NCBI RefSeq assembly: GCF_000421765.1
Contig: NZ_ATXQ01000005.1
Location: 1-64,000, forward strand
Direction: 5' to 3'
Length of the DNA: 64,000 nucleotides
Source of the DNA: Denitrificimonas caeni DSM 24390
Lineage (GTDB): Bacteria; Pseudomonadota; Gammaproteobacteria; Pseudomonadales; Pseudomonadaceae
Below, in pieces: positions 1 to 7,382 of this stretch. The first letter of the stretch is position 1. Each line of letters opens with the position of its first letter. Below the pieces are notes generated by a model. It had not been told where the DNA came from. It did no database searches and was given only the letters and a program-made list of their open reading frames with translations. A program made the translations under genes and the position numbers.

Positions 1-85
1 TGCGGGCCAGCGGCCCGCGCTCCCAGAAATGTGCGTTCTCAGTGCCAGCGCTCCCAGAGATATGCGTTATCAACGCCAGCGCAAA
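1..85. repeat. GC-rich palindrome plus two 31-bp direct repeats
   Basis: The window opens with a perfect inverted repeat (GCGGGCC, 3-nt spacer, GGCCCGC, positions 2-18). Two copies of a 31-bp direct repeat follow, starting with CTCCCAG at 20 and 51 and ending in GCCAGCG. The same palindrome and repeat pair recur inside the 224-bp tandem units at about 1134-1211 and 1358-1435, so this is a detached, diverged copy of that unit. It could be transcribed sequence or a mobile intergenic repeat. No gene is visible in 1-210. Confidence 0.75.
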
Positions 86-121
86 TGGTCAATCAGTGTT
101 GTGCTGGATCTGTGGCCAGCG

Positions 122-151
122 CTGATCGCATGTATGACCCGCCCGCACAAA
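122..151. repeat. 30-bp dispersed repeat, copy A
   Basis: The segment CTGATCGCATGTATGACC and the following 12 bases match 1668-1697 at most positions. In the second copy the motif contains the perfect palindrome CAGGTATGACCTG. The two copies bracket the tpm gene and the tandem array. Function unknown. Confidence 0.5.
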
Positions 152-210
152 AACGAACTGCTTTAACTAAACCTTAACCAAGCATCGTCAATGAGTTGGC
201 ATCTACAGAC

Positions 211-879
211 TCAAGCTAAACTGCGGTGTTTCACCCAATATACATATTCAAAAAGGCGCGTTACCCCAGCATCTTTAAAACGCCACTCCTGACCCAGCGC
301 ATCACGCTCTTCAAGGCACTCAAGAGTAAAAGTATTACCTAATAACTGCTCAACTTGCGCTGGCGACACAGCAAATGGTGGTCCATTCATCTCCGCTTGC
401 GGGTAATCCAGCGTCATCAATAAACCTTGGCAATGCTCTGGCAAATGCGTAGACAGATGCTGCGCATAAAGACCGCGTAATTCATCAGGCAAAGCAATTA
501 AAGACGCGCGATCGTAAAAAGCATCAACAGCGGCTAAATCATCGGCAGTCAAAGCAAAAAAATCACCACACAAAATACTAATTGCGCCAGCACTGTAGCG
601 TTTAAAAGCACCTTGCTGAGTGACTGTAGGCAACAATTGCTGCTCCGCAAAAAAATCCACTACAGCCTTTTCAATCAGCTCAACACCCAACACACAATAG
701 CCTTGCTCAGCCAACCAGAGCAGATCCAGACTCTTTCCGCATAAAGGGACAAAGACACAACTGCCTTGTGCAACCTGCAAAGTCGGCCAATATTTCTCCA
801 GCCCTGGATTCACTTCTTGGAGATGAAAACCAATCTGATTACGCTGCCAACGCGCCTGCCAAAACCCTTCTTCCATCAT
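211..879 (-). CDS. tpm: thiopurine S-methyltransferase
   Basis: A 222-residue SAM-dependent methyltransferase of the bacterial TPMT family, which methylates thiopurines and, in pseudomonads, selenium and tellurium oxyanions. The N-terminal FWQARWQRNQIGFH block is the family signature. The glycine-poor SAM motif VFVPLCGKSLDLLWLAEQG lies near residues 42-60, followed by GVELIEKAV, and the active-site loop FYDRASLIALP lies near residue 122. Length matches the family (about 218). Two ATG codons are adjacent at the start (879 and 876) and the ribosome binding site is weak, so either may be used. It stands alone between repeat-rich gaps. The identification is family-level recognition by eye. Confidence 0.93.
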   Translation of the reverse strand: MMEEGFWQARWQRNQIGFHLQEVNPGLEKYWPTLQVAQGSCVFVPLCGKSLDLLWLAEQGYCVLGVELIEKAVVDFFAEQQLLPTVTQQGAFKRYSAGAISILCGDFFALTADDLAAVDAFYDRASLIALPDELRGLYAQHLSTHLPEHCQGLLMTLDYPQAEMNGPPFAVSPAQVEQLLGNTFTLECLEERDALGQEWRFKDAGVTRLFEYVYWVKHRSLA

Positions 880-1005
880 TAATGCTCGCTTAAATAATCA
901 GAAGCAAACATATAACTGTTCAATACGTATAGCCAGTCGACGAAAGGAATCCGACTCAAAAGAGACAAGCGCAAATCAAGATGGAAACGCTAATGATCAA
1001 TGAGT

Positions 1006-1099
1006 ACTGCGCTGGATCAGTGATCAGCGCAGCCAGGGATAGCGTAGCCCCGAATCGAGTCAGGATGAGTCGTTGAGGGAATAACAGATGCAGCGCAGT
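1006..1099 (+). repeat. GGA-loop hairpin element, copy 1
   Basis: The outer stem is ACTGCGCTG (1006-1014) pairing with CAGCGCAGT (1091-1099). Inner hairpin 1 is GCCAGGGATAGC (1032-1043), and inner hairpin 2 has the loop AGGAT between CGAGTC and GAGTCG. It lies in the first 224-bp unit and is the most imperfectly paired of the three tandem copies. Confidence 0.7.
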
Positions 1100-1229
1100 G
1101 CGGTAGGCGCAAGATTTGCAGTTTTGTAGTTTTGCGGGCCAGCGGCCCGCGCTCCCAGATATCGGCACTCGCAGTGCCAACACTTCCAGATATGAGCGTT
1201 CTCAATGCCAGCGATAATGATCAATGAGT

Positions 1230-1323
1230 ACTGCGTTGGATATGTGATCAGCGGAGCCAGGGATGGCGTAGCCCCGAATCGAGTCAGGATGACGCGTTGA
1301 GGGAAAAACAGATTCAGCGCAGT
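1230..1323 (+). repeat. GGA-loop hairpin element, copy 2
   Basis: The outer stem is ACTGCGTTGGATATGT (1230-1245) against ACAGATTCAGCGCAGT (1308-1323), with 15 of 16 positions pairing when G:T is allowed. Hairpin 1 is GCCAGGGATGGC (1256-1267). Hairpin 2 is CGAGTC-AGGAT-GACGCG (1280-1296). Both loops expose GGA. Confidence 0.8.
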
Positions 1324-1453
1324 CCGGCAGGCACAAGAGTTGCAGTTCTGCTGTTTTGCGGGCCAGCGGCCCGCGCTCCCAGATGTCGGCACTCTCAGTG
1401 CCAACACTTCCAGATATGAGCGTTCTCAATGCCAGCGATAATGATCAATGAGT

Positions 1454-1547
1454 ACTGCGCTGAATATGTGACCAGCGGAGCCAGGGATGGCGGAGCCCCG
1501 AATCGAGTCAGGATGACGCGTTGAGGGAAAAACAGATTCAGTGCAGT
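1454..1547 (+). repeat. GGA-loop hairpin element, copy 3
   Basis: The outer stem is ACTGCGCTGAATATGT (1454-1469) against ACAGATTCAGTGCAGT (1532-1547), pairing at 15 of 16 positions with one G:T. Hairpin 1 is GCCAGGGATGGC (1480-1491). Base changes relative to copy 2 fall in the stem and keep it paired. Confidence 0.8.
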
Positions 1548-1667
1548 GCGGTAGGCGCAAGGTAAAAACAGCACTGCACAATAGTGCGTAATGCAAAGTC
1601 TAAAATAACCAGCGAGTTACAAACTTCTGAGCGGCAACTACACAAATCTAACTGATGAGCCACCGCT

Positions 1668-1697
1668 GGTCGCAGGTATGACCTGCTCGTACAAAGC
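1668..1697. repeat. 30-bp dispersed repeat, copy B
   Basis: Partner of 122-151. It contains the palindrome CAGGT-ATG-ACCTG. Nothing else is recognised between 1562 and the end of hrpA at 1790. Confidence 0.5.
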
Positions 1698-1789
1698 TAT
1701 TGCAACTCTTACTCGAGCGGCAAGCAACCACCGCGCATGGATTGCCAATGCATGCAGACAAGCAAAGGTTTTGCCAACCAGCTCTAGGC

Positions 1790-4700
1790 TTAATCGCTGA
1801 CTAACGACCATTGCTTGCTCAGACGCTTATCCGACACTGCCACCTTAGTACCCAGTTGCTGAGCAAACAACGACACGCGGTACTCTTCCAGCATCCAACG
1901 GTACAGCGTCAGCGCCTCATCGTACTTGCCTTCTTGCGCATGTTTAGACTGGCGTTTCTTCAGCTGATCTAAATACCCCGTCAACTCAATCGTCCACACT
2001 CGGTCCTGTTGCACTTGGCTTGGCAGCTTCTCCAGACGTTGCTCAATCGCTTTCAGATAACGTGGGTACTCCTGCAGCCACTGTGCTGGCGTATCACGCA
2101 CAAACCCGGCATAGAGCAAACTGGCGAGCTGCGCTTTAATATCATTCAAGGACACCGCCATCGACAGATCGATCCGTCCTTTCAAACGTTTTTTAAGCGC
2201 ATGCCAACGCTGCAAAATCAGCAAAACGGTTTTAGCTAAATGCTCGGCCACCGGCACCAATTCACCACGCTTAGCACTGGCCAATTGAGCCACCGACTCT
2301 GCATCACGCGGCAACAGGGTTAAACCCTGCAACATACAACGATCGACACTGGCTAACAGAATATCTTCCGTCAGCGCCTCAATGCGGCCTAAATCACGGT
2401 ACAGCAAAGCCATTTCCGTTAACCCTGGCAAACGGCTGCGCACATACTTAGCCGGCTCTGCCACCTGCTGTAGCAGTAAGCGTTGCAAAGCGCGGCGATG
2501 CTCGTGATCAGCTTGTTGCTGAGTCGAGAAGCGCCCTTCTTGCACCTCACCAGCGTTATCCACTAGCGCTGGGTACACCGTCATCGCCATGCCAGCCACT
2601 GTATGGGTGGTTTGAGCAGCCACGGCAAAGGTATCCGCCGCCACTGTCTGCGTTGCCGTTTTCGTGTGTTTGAGTTCAGCCAAGGCTTGCTGACTGGCCT
2701 CAGAAAAACGACGACGCAATTGCGCCAAGTCACGACCTTCGCCCAAATACTGACCTGCAGCATCAACCACTTCTATGTTCATGCGTAAATGCTCTTCAAG
2801 CTGCTCTACCGCTTGCTGCCAAAGCTCTTCACTGACCCGCACACCGGTTATGCGTAATAACTGCTGACCCAGCGCTTCAGTCAGCGAGCCTTGGGCAAAC
2901 GGCAGGCCTTCGAGCGCGGCGCCAACAAAGTCAGGCACAGGGACAAAATTTTTGCGCACTGCTTTGGGTAAGTTGCGCACCATAGCGATGCAGCGCGTGG
3001 CTAACAAACCGGGCACCAGCCACTGCAATAAAGCTTCTGGCACTTGCGCTAGCAAGGGTGCCGGAATCGTCACCGTGACGCCATCTCGCACATGCCCAGG
3101 CTCAAAGTGATAACTGAGCGGCAGCTGAATGTCCTGCCAATTTAAAGTGTCAGGATATTGATTTGCCGTCACTTCAGTGGCATCGCGTGCCAGCGCATCC
3201 TCTTGGGTCATCAGCAATAACTGCGGATTTTTCTCGCGACTGCGCTTGTACCAACGATCAAAACTGGCGGTCTGATAAATATCTGCTGGAATATGTTGAT
3301 CATAGTAGGCAAACAGGGTCTCTTCATCAGCCAAAATATCGCGGCGACGGGCTTTGGCCTCAAGCTTATCCAGCGTGGCTAATAACTCGCGGTTGGCTTG
3401 CAAACAGTGCGCACGACTGAGAATTTGATTGGCCACCAAACCTTCACGAATAAAGGTCTCACGACTGAGCACCGGGTCAATCGGGCCATAATGCACAGAA
3501 CGGCGACCGATAATAATCAAACCGTACAAACTCACCTGCTCATAAGCGACCACCTGACCACGGCGTTTTTCCCAGTGTGGCTCTAGGTAACTGCGCTTAA
3601 GTAGGTGCTCCGCCAGCTGCTCAGCCCACTCTGGCTCAATTTTCGCCACTAAGCGGGCAAACAGCTTGGTGGTTTCCACCAACTCAGCGGCCATCAACCA
3701 CTGCGGACGTTTACGCCCCAAGGTGCTGGAAGGGTGAATATGAAAACGTCGCTGCCGCGCACCTAAAAAGTCATTGTCTTCGGTTTTTTGGCCGATTTGA
3801 CTCAGCAAGCCAGTCAACAATGCTTTATGCAGTTGCGCGTAATCGCAGGGCTGCTCGTTAAAGGGCAGCTTAAGCTCACGACAAATTAAGGCGAGCTGGC
3901 GGTGCGCATCGCGCCATTCACGCATGCGTAAATAATTAAGAAAATGCGTACGACACCAGCGGCGCACCCCCGAACTGCCCAGCGCTAAACGCTGTTCTTC
4001 AAAGCTGCGCCAAATATTAATTAAGACAGCAAAGTCAGAATCTGGATCTTTCCAGGGTGCATGGGCTTGATCGGCGGCTTGCTGTTTGTCCGCTGGGCGC
4101 TCACGGGGGTCTTGAATCGACAAGGCACTGGCGACAATCAGCATTTCGCGCAAACTGCCTTGTTCAGCAGCAGCCAGCAGCATGCGCCCCACTCGTGGGT
4201 CGATGGGTAACCGCGCCAACTGCTGACCTAAACCAGTCAACTTACCGTAACGGTCGACTGCGCTGAGTTCTTGCAGCACGTTAAAGCCATCACTGATGGC
4301 CTTGCCTTCGGGTGGCTCAATAAAGGGAAAGTCTTCAATAGCGCCCAGACGCAAATGCAGCATCTGCAAAATCACTGCCGCCAAGTTGGTGCGCAAAATC
4401 TCTGGATCAGTAAACTCCGGCCGGCTTAGAAAATCGGCTTCGCTGTACAGACGAATACAAATCCCCGCCTCCACGCGACCACAACGGCCTTGGCGCTGAT
4501 TGGCACTGGCGCGGGAAATGGCTTCAATCGGCAAACGTTGGATTTTCGCCCGATAACTGTAACGGCTGATGCGCGCCGTACCGCTATCAATCACATAGCG
4601 AATACCCGGCACAGTGAGCGAGGTTTCCGCCACGTTGGTGGCCAAAATTACTTTACGCGCAGGGCTGCTTTGGAAAATCTTTTGCTGCTCGCTGGGCGAT

Positions 4701-5704
4701 AAACGTGCATACAGCGGTAAAATCTCGGTGTGTTTGAGCTGGGCTTTGCGCAACACTTCCGCACATTCACGAATCTCGCGCTCACCGGGTAAAAACACCA
4801 AGACATCACCGGGCAAACGCTTTTCGCGGCGCTCATGCTCAGCGATTTCTAGCAAACCATTTAAGATACCCCGATCAACGCTGAGGTCTTCTTCAAGGGT
4901 ATTACCGTCTTCATCTTGGCTGGCCACTAACGGGCGATACCAGGTTTCCACTGGATACGTACGGCCGGACACTTCGATAATCGGTGCGTCATCAAAATGC
5001 CTAGAGAAGCGCTCAAGATCAATGGTCGCCGAGGTGATAATGACTTTTAGATCAGGGCGGCGCGGTAGCAGCTGTTTGATATAACCCAGCAAGAAGTCAA
5101 TATTAAGACTGCGCTCATGGGCTTCATCAATAATGATGGTGTCATAACGCTGCAGAAAACGGTCACGCCCCGTTTCTGCGAGCAAAATACCATCGGTCAT
5201 CAGTTTAATCAGGGTGCGTTCATGACTCTGATCTTCATAGCGCACCTGATAACCCACCAGCTCACCCAAGGGACTGGCGATTTCTTCAGCAATTCGCGCG
5301 GCCACACTGCGCGCCGCCAAACGGCGTGGCTGAGTATGGCCAATCAGACCTTGGGTGCCGCGCCCCATCTCCAGACATAGCTTAGGCAGCTGAGTGGTTT
5401 TACCAGAGCCTGTCTCACCGGCAATGATCAACACCTGATGCTTGGCCAGCGCCTGCTTAATCTCTTCGCGGCGCTCAGCAATGGGTAAACTGTCATCGTA
5501 ATGAATCGGCGGGATACTTAAACGACGGTGCTCCACCTGCTGGCAGGACTTATCTAGATCCTGCTGCCACTGGACTAAGGCACTGTCATGTTCAGGCTTT
5601 TTCAATAACGCCGAAAGTCGCTGACGCAAGCGATGCTGGTCAGCGCTCATAGCCTGCTTGATGTGTGCGTGTAATGCGTGCGTGGTGTTTAGCTTGCTCA
5701 TCAA
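1790..5704 (-). CDS. hrpA: ATP-dependent RNA helicase HrpA (DEAH box)
   Basis: A 1304-residue DEAH-box helicase of the usual HrpA length, a cytoplasmic enzyme that unwinds or remodels RNA and rescues stalled ribosomes. Visible motifs are Walker A GETGSGKT (about 96-103), TQPRRLAA (about 124-131), DEAH (193-196), SAT (225-227) and QRQGRCGRV (about 403-411). The HA2/OB region and the long C-terminal DUF3418 extension follow. The start has two adjacent Met codons; MSKL one codon later is equally possible. It is transcribed alone and divergently from yaaA, with 170 bp between the two start codons. Confidence 0.95.
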   Translation of the reverse strand: MMSKLNTTHALHAHIKQAMSADQHRLRQRLSALLKKPEHDSALVQWQQDLDKSCQQVEHRRLSIPPIHYDDSLPIAERREEIKQALAKHQVLIIAGETGSGKTTQLPKLCLEMGRGTQGLIGHTQPRRLAARSVAARIAEEIASPLGELVGYQVRYEDQSHERTLIKLMTDGILLAETGRDRFLQRYDTIIIDEAHERSLNIDFLLGYIKQLLPRRPDLKVIITSATIDLERFSRHFDDAPIIEVSGRTYPVETWYRPLVASQDEDGNTLEEDLSVDRGILNGLLEIAEHERREKRLPGDVLVFLPGEREIRECAEVLRKAQLKHTEILPLYARLSPSEQQKIFQSSPARKVILATNVAETSLTVPGIRYVIDSGTARISRYSYRAKIQRLPIEAISRASANQRQGRCGRVEAGICIRLYSEADFLSRPEFTDPEILRTNLAAVILQMLHLRLGAIEDFPFIEPPEGKAISDGFNVLQELSAVDRYGKLTGLGQQLARLPIDPRVGRMLLAAAEQGSLREMLIVASALSIQDPRERPADKQQAADQAHAPWKDPDSDFAVLINIWRSFEEQRLALGSSGVRRWCRTHFLNYLRMREWRDAHRQLALICRELKLPFNEQPCDYAQLHKALLTGLLSQIGQKTEDNDFLGARQRRFHIHPSSTLGRKRPQWLMAAELVETTKLFARLVAKIEPEWAEQLAEHLLKRSYLEPHWEKRRGQVVAYEQVSLYGLIIIGRRSVHYGPIDPVLSRETFIREGLVANQILSRAHCLQANRELLATLDKLEAKARRRDILADEETLFAYYDQHIPADIYQTASFDRWYKRSREKNPQLLLMTQEDALARDATEVTANQYPDTLNWQDIQLPLSYHFEPGHVRDGVTVTIPAPLLAQVPEALLQWLVPGLLATRCIAMVRNLPKAVRKNFVPVPDFVGAALEGLPFAQGSLTEALGQQLLRITGVRVSEELWQQAVEQLEEHLRMNIEVVDAAGQYLGEGRDLAQLRRRFSEASQQALAELKHTKTATQTVAADTFAVAAQTTHTVAGMAMTVYPALVDNAGEVQEGRFSTQQQADHEHRRALQRLLLQQVAEPAKYVRSRLPGLTEMALLYRDLGRIEALTEDILLASVDRCMLQGLTLLPRDAESVAQLASAKRGELVPVAEHLAKTVLLILQRWHALKKRLKGRIDLSMAVSLNDIKAQLASLLYAGFVRDTPAQWLQEYPRYLKAIEQRLEKLPSQVQQDRVWTIELTGYLDQLKKRQSKHAQEGKYDEALTLYRWMLEEYRVSLFAQQLGTKVAVSDKRLSKQWSLVSD

Positions 5705-5874
5705 CTACTAATACAGTTTAACTACAGAGCCGCGTATTGTCGCAGATTCATCCGTGCTTTGCTGCCTCATTGCAATTTACACAGCGCACGTGGCGCATTT
5801 TAAATTGTATACTCAAGGCATATCTCTTTTCTGCAGCGCCAGTTCAAGCTGCATTGCTCTGAGGACCTGACTCT

Positions 5875-6654
5875 ATGCTTATGGTTATTTCGCCAGCTAA
5901 AACACTGGATTACACCAGCCCCTTGGCCACTCAAGAATACAGCCTGCCACGCTACCTTGAGCAATCGGCCCAGCTGATCGAAGTGTTACGCAAACTCTCA
6001 CCCAATGAACTCGCAGAGCTGATGAAGCTCTCTGATAAATTGGCCGGTCTTAACGTAGCGCGCTTTACTGAGTGGCAGCCTGATTTTACGCTTGAGAATG
6101 CTAGACAAGCGATCTTGGCCTTTCGCGGTGATGTCTATACCGGCTTAGATGCCGACAGTTTAAGCGCGGCTGATTTTCAATACGCACAGCAACACTTGCG
6201 CATTCTTTCCGGTCTTTACGGTGTGTTACGCCCTCTGGACTTAATACAGCCTTACCGTTTAGAAATGGGCACCAAGCTCAACAACCCTGCCGGTCATAAC
6301 CTGTATGAGTTCTGGGGCGAACAAATCACTGAGTCACTCAATCAATGCTTAGCCGAACAAAACACTGACATACTGCTGAATTTGGCCTCCAATGAGTACT
6401 TTAAAGCAGTCAAGCCTAAGCAGTTGAAAGCGACCTTGATCAATGTTGACTTTAAAGACTTAAAAAACGGTCAATACAAAATCATTAGCTTTTACGCCAA
6501 AAAAGCGCGCGGCATGATGGCCCGCTATGTGATTGAAAATAAAATTGACTCAGTCGCGGGACTGCGTAAGTTCAACACGCAAGGCTATTACTACAGCGCC
6601 GAGCAATCCAAGCCTGAGCATTTAGTGTTTTTACGCGACCAACCTGAGGACTAG
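5875..6654 (+). CDS. yaaA: peroxide stress protein YaaA (DUF328/UPF0246)
   Basis: A 259-residue protein of the YaaA family. In E. coli YaaA lowers free intracellular iron during hydrogen peroxide stress and binds DNA. The N-terminus [13 protein letters not shown] and the blocks [23 protein letters not shown] and GMMARYVI are characteristic. A GAGG ribosome binding site sits about 10 bases before the ATG. The next gene starts 4 bp after the stop, suggesting co-transcription. AT-rich sequence including TATACT at about 5807 could hold the promoter. Confidence 0.94.
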   Translation: MLMVISPAKTLDYTSPLATQEYSLPRYLEQSAQLIEVLRKLSPNELAELMKLSDKLAGLNVARFTEWQPDFTLENARQAILAFRGDVYTGLDADSLSAADFQYAQQHLRILSGLYGVLRPLDLIQPYRLEMGTKLNNPAGHNLYEFWGEQITESLNQCLAEQNTDILLNLASNEYFKAVKPKQLKATLINVDFKDLKNGQYKIISFYAKKARGMMARYVIENKIDSVAGLRKFNTQGYYYSAEQSKPEHLVFLRDQPED

Positions 6655-6658
6655 CCTG

Positions 6659-7123
6659 ATGCTGCCACCGGCGTTGATTCCCCTGACATGGTTAGTCTTG
6701 CTGCTACGCTACCCTAAGCGCACGCTCGCCATTGGTTTGCCTATTGTGCTGACCTTAGCGAGCATTGCTGGCTGGCTCATTCTCGACCAGCACAGCAACC
6801 AGCGCCGGCTTGATCGTTTAGACATGCAAATCACTTATGCACCCACTGAGTGCACAGTTGACGCGCCCCTACGTGTGCAATTACGTAACAGTACTGATCA
6901 GTCACTGATCAATTTAAAATGGCGTATCGCTGCTTACCGCCCTGGCGAAGATATCAACTTGGTTGAAACCCTGTTTACCGAAGCGCGCTACAGCAGTGCA
7001 AGCCCCTTGGCGCCTAACGCACAATGGCATACCTGCTTGCCGCTACCGAGTTTGCGTGCAGGCTATCGCCCAAGCACACTTGAGTTTCGAATTGAACGTC
7101 GCCAAGGTCATTTTGTTCGATAA
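6659..7123 (+). CDS. small membrane-anchored protein of unknown function
   Basis: A 154-residue protein with one or two hydrophobic segments at the N-terminus (about residues 4-16 and 24-43), then a polar domain. The domain has two spaced cysteines (around residues 60 and 127) and a beta-rich look, probably periplasmic. I do not recognise a characterised family; similar proteins beside yaaA in pseudomonads carry vague names such as multidrug transporter, which this sequence does not support. It begins 4 bp after yaaA, with a GAGGA ribosome binding site inside the yaaA end, so it is probably co-transcribed. Confidence 0.75.
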   Translation: MLPPALIPLTWLVLLLRYPKRTLAIGLPIVLTLASIAGWLILDQHSNQRRLDRLDMQITYAPTECTVDAPLRVQLRNSTDQSLINLKWRIAAYRPGEDINLVETLFTEARYSSASPLAPNAQWHTCLPLPSLRAGYRPSTLEFRIERRQGHFVR

Positions 7124-7205
7124 ATACGCTACTCACTGCAGTTAAGTGTGGCGAATGGCCGCCCTCTTGGTTACTATCGGTGACACTTGAGTGTTGAGTG
7201 GCATC

Positions 7206-7382
7206 ATGTACATTTATCGATTAGTCCTCATTTTAGTTGTTGGGATTTATTTGTTTTCACCCGCCATCATGGACTGGTGGACTGCTCCCGGCAGTGTTTG
7301 GTATCGCCCGTATTTATTGTGGCTGATTCTGATTGTGGTCACTTTTATTTTGCAGAGCCAACAAGATGCCGACGAGCTTTAG
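7206..7382 (+). CDS. cbrX: CbrX-like small membrane protein upstream of cbrA
   Basis: A 58-residue protein with two hydrophobic segments, MYIYRLVLILVVGIYLFSPA and a second around YRPYLLWLILIVVTFIL, ending QSQQDADEL. It overlaps the cbrA start by 17 bp (7366-7382). This is the arrangement of the short ORF called cbrX in Pseudomonas, where its translation is coupled to that of cbrA. I chose the ATG at 7206, which has GAGTGG just upstream. An in-frame GTG at 7191 would add five residues. The role of the protein itself, beyond coupling, is unclear. Confidence 0.8.
   Translation: MYIYRLVLILVVGIYLFSPAIMDWWTAPGSVWYRPYLLWLILIVVTFILQSQQDADEL

Larger units (their letters stand above)
990..1561. repeat. 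224-bp tandem repeat array, about 2.6 copies
   Basis: Three units are in register: the segment around GATCAGCG starts at 1022, 1246 and 1470, giving an exact 224-bp period with no indels at these landmarks. Each full unit holds one hairpin element (listed separately), a GC-rich palindrome (GCGGGCC/GGCCCGC), a GGCACT/AGTGCC palindrome, and two 31-bp direct repeats. The third unit stops after GTAGGCGCAAG. Short reading frames here translate repeat sequence and are not genes. The rest of the gap (1562-1789) holds only the 30-bp repeat at 1668-1697. Confidence 0.9.

Noticed and set aside
956-1429. Four overlapping minus-strand frames of 62-115 codons with similar peptides
   Set aside because: They are translations of the 224-bp repeat in two frames. 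There are no ribosome binding sites, and the peptides recur wherever the repeat does.
1-1435. CRISPR array formed by the 31-bp repeats
   Set aside because: The repeats come as adjacent pairs without spacers, are diverged, and no cas genes are in the window.
4614-5084. 156-codon plus-strand frame inside hrpA
   Set aside because: Antisense shadow of a conserved helicase gene with no start signal.
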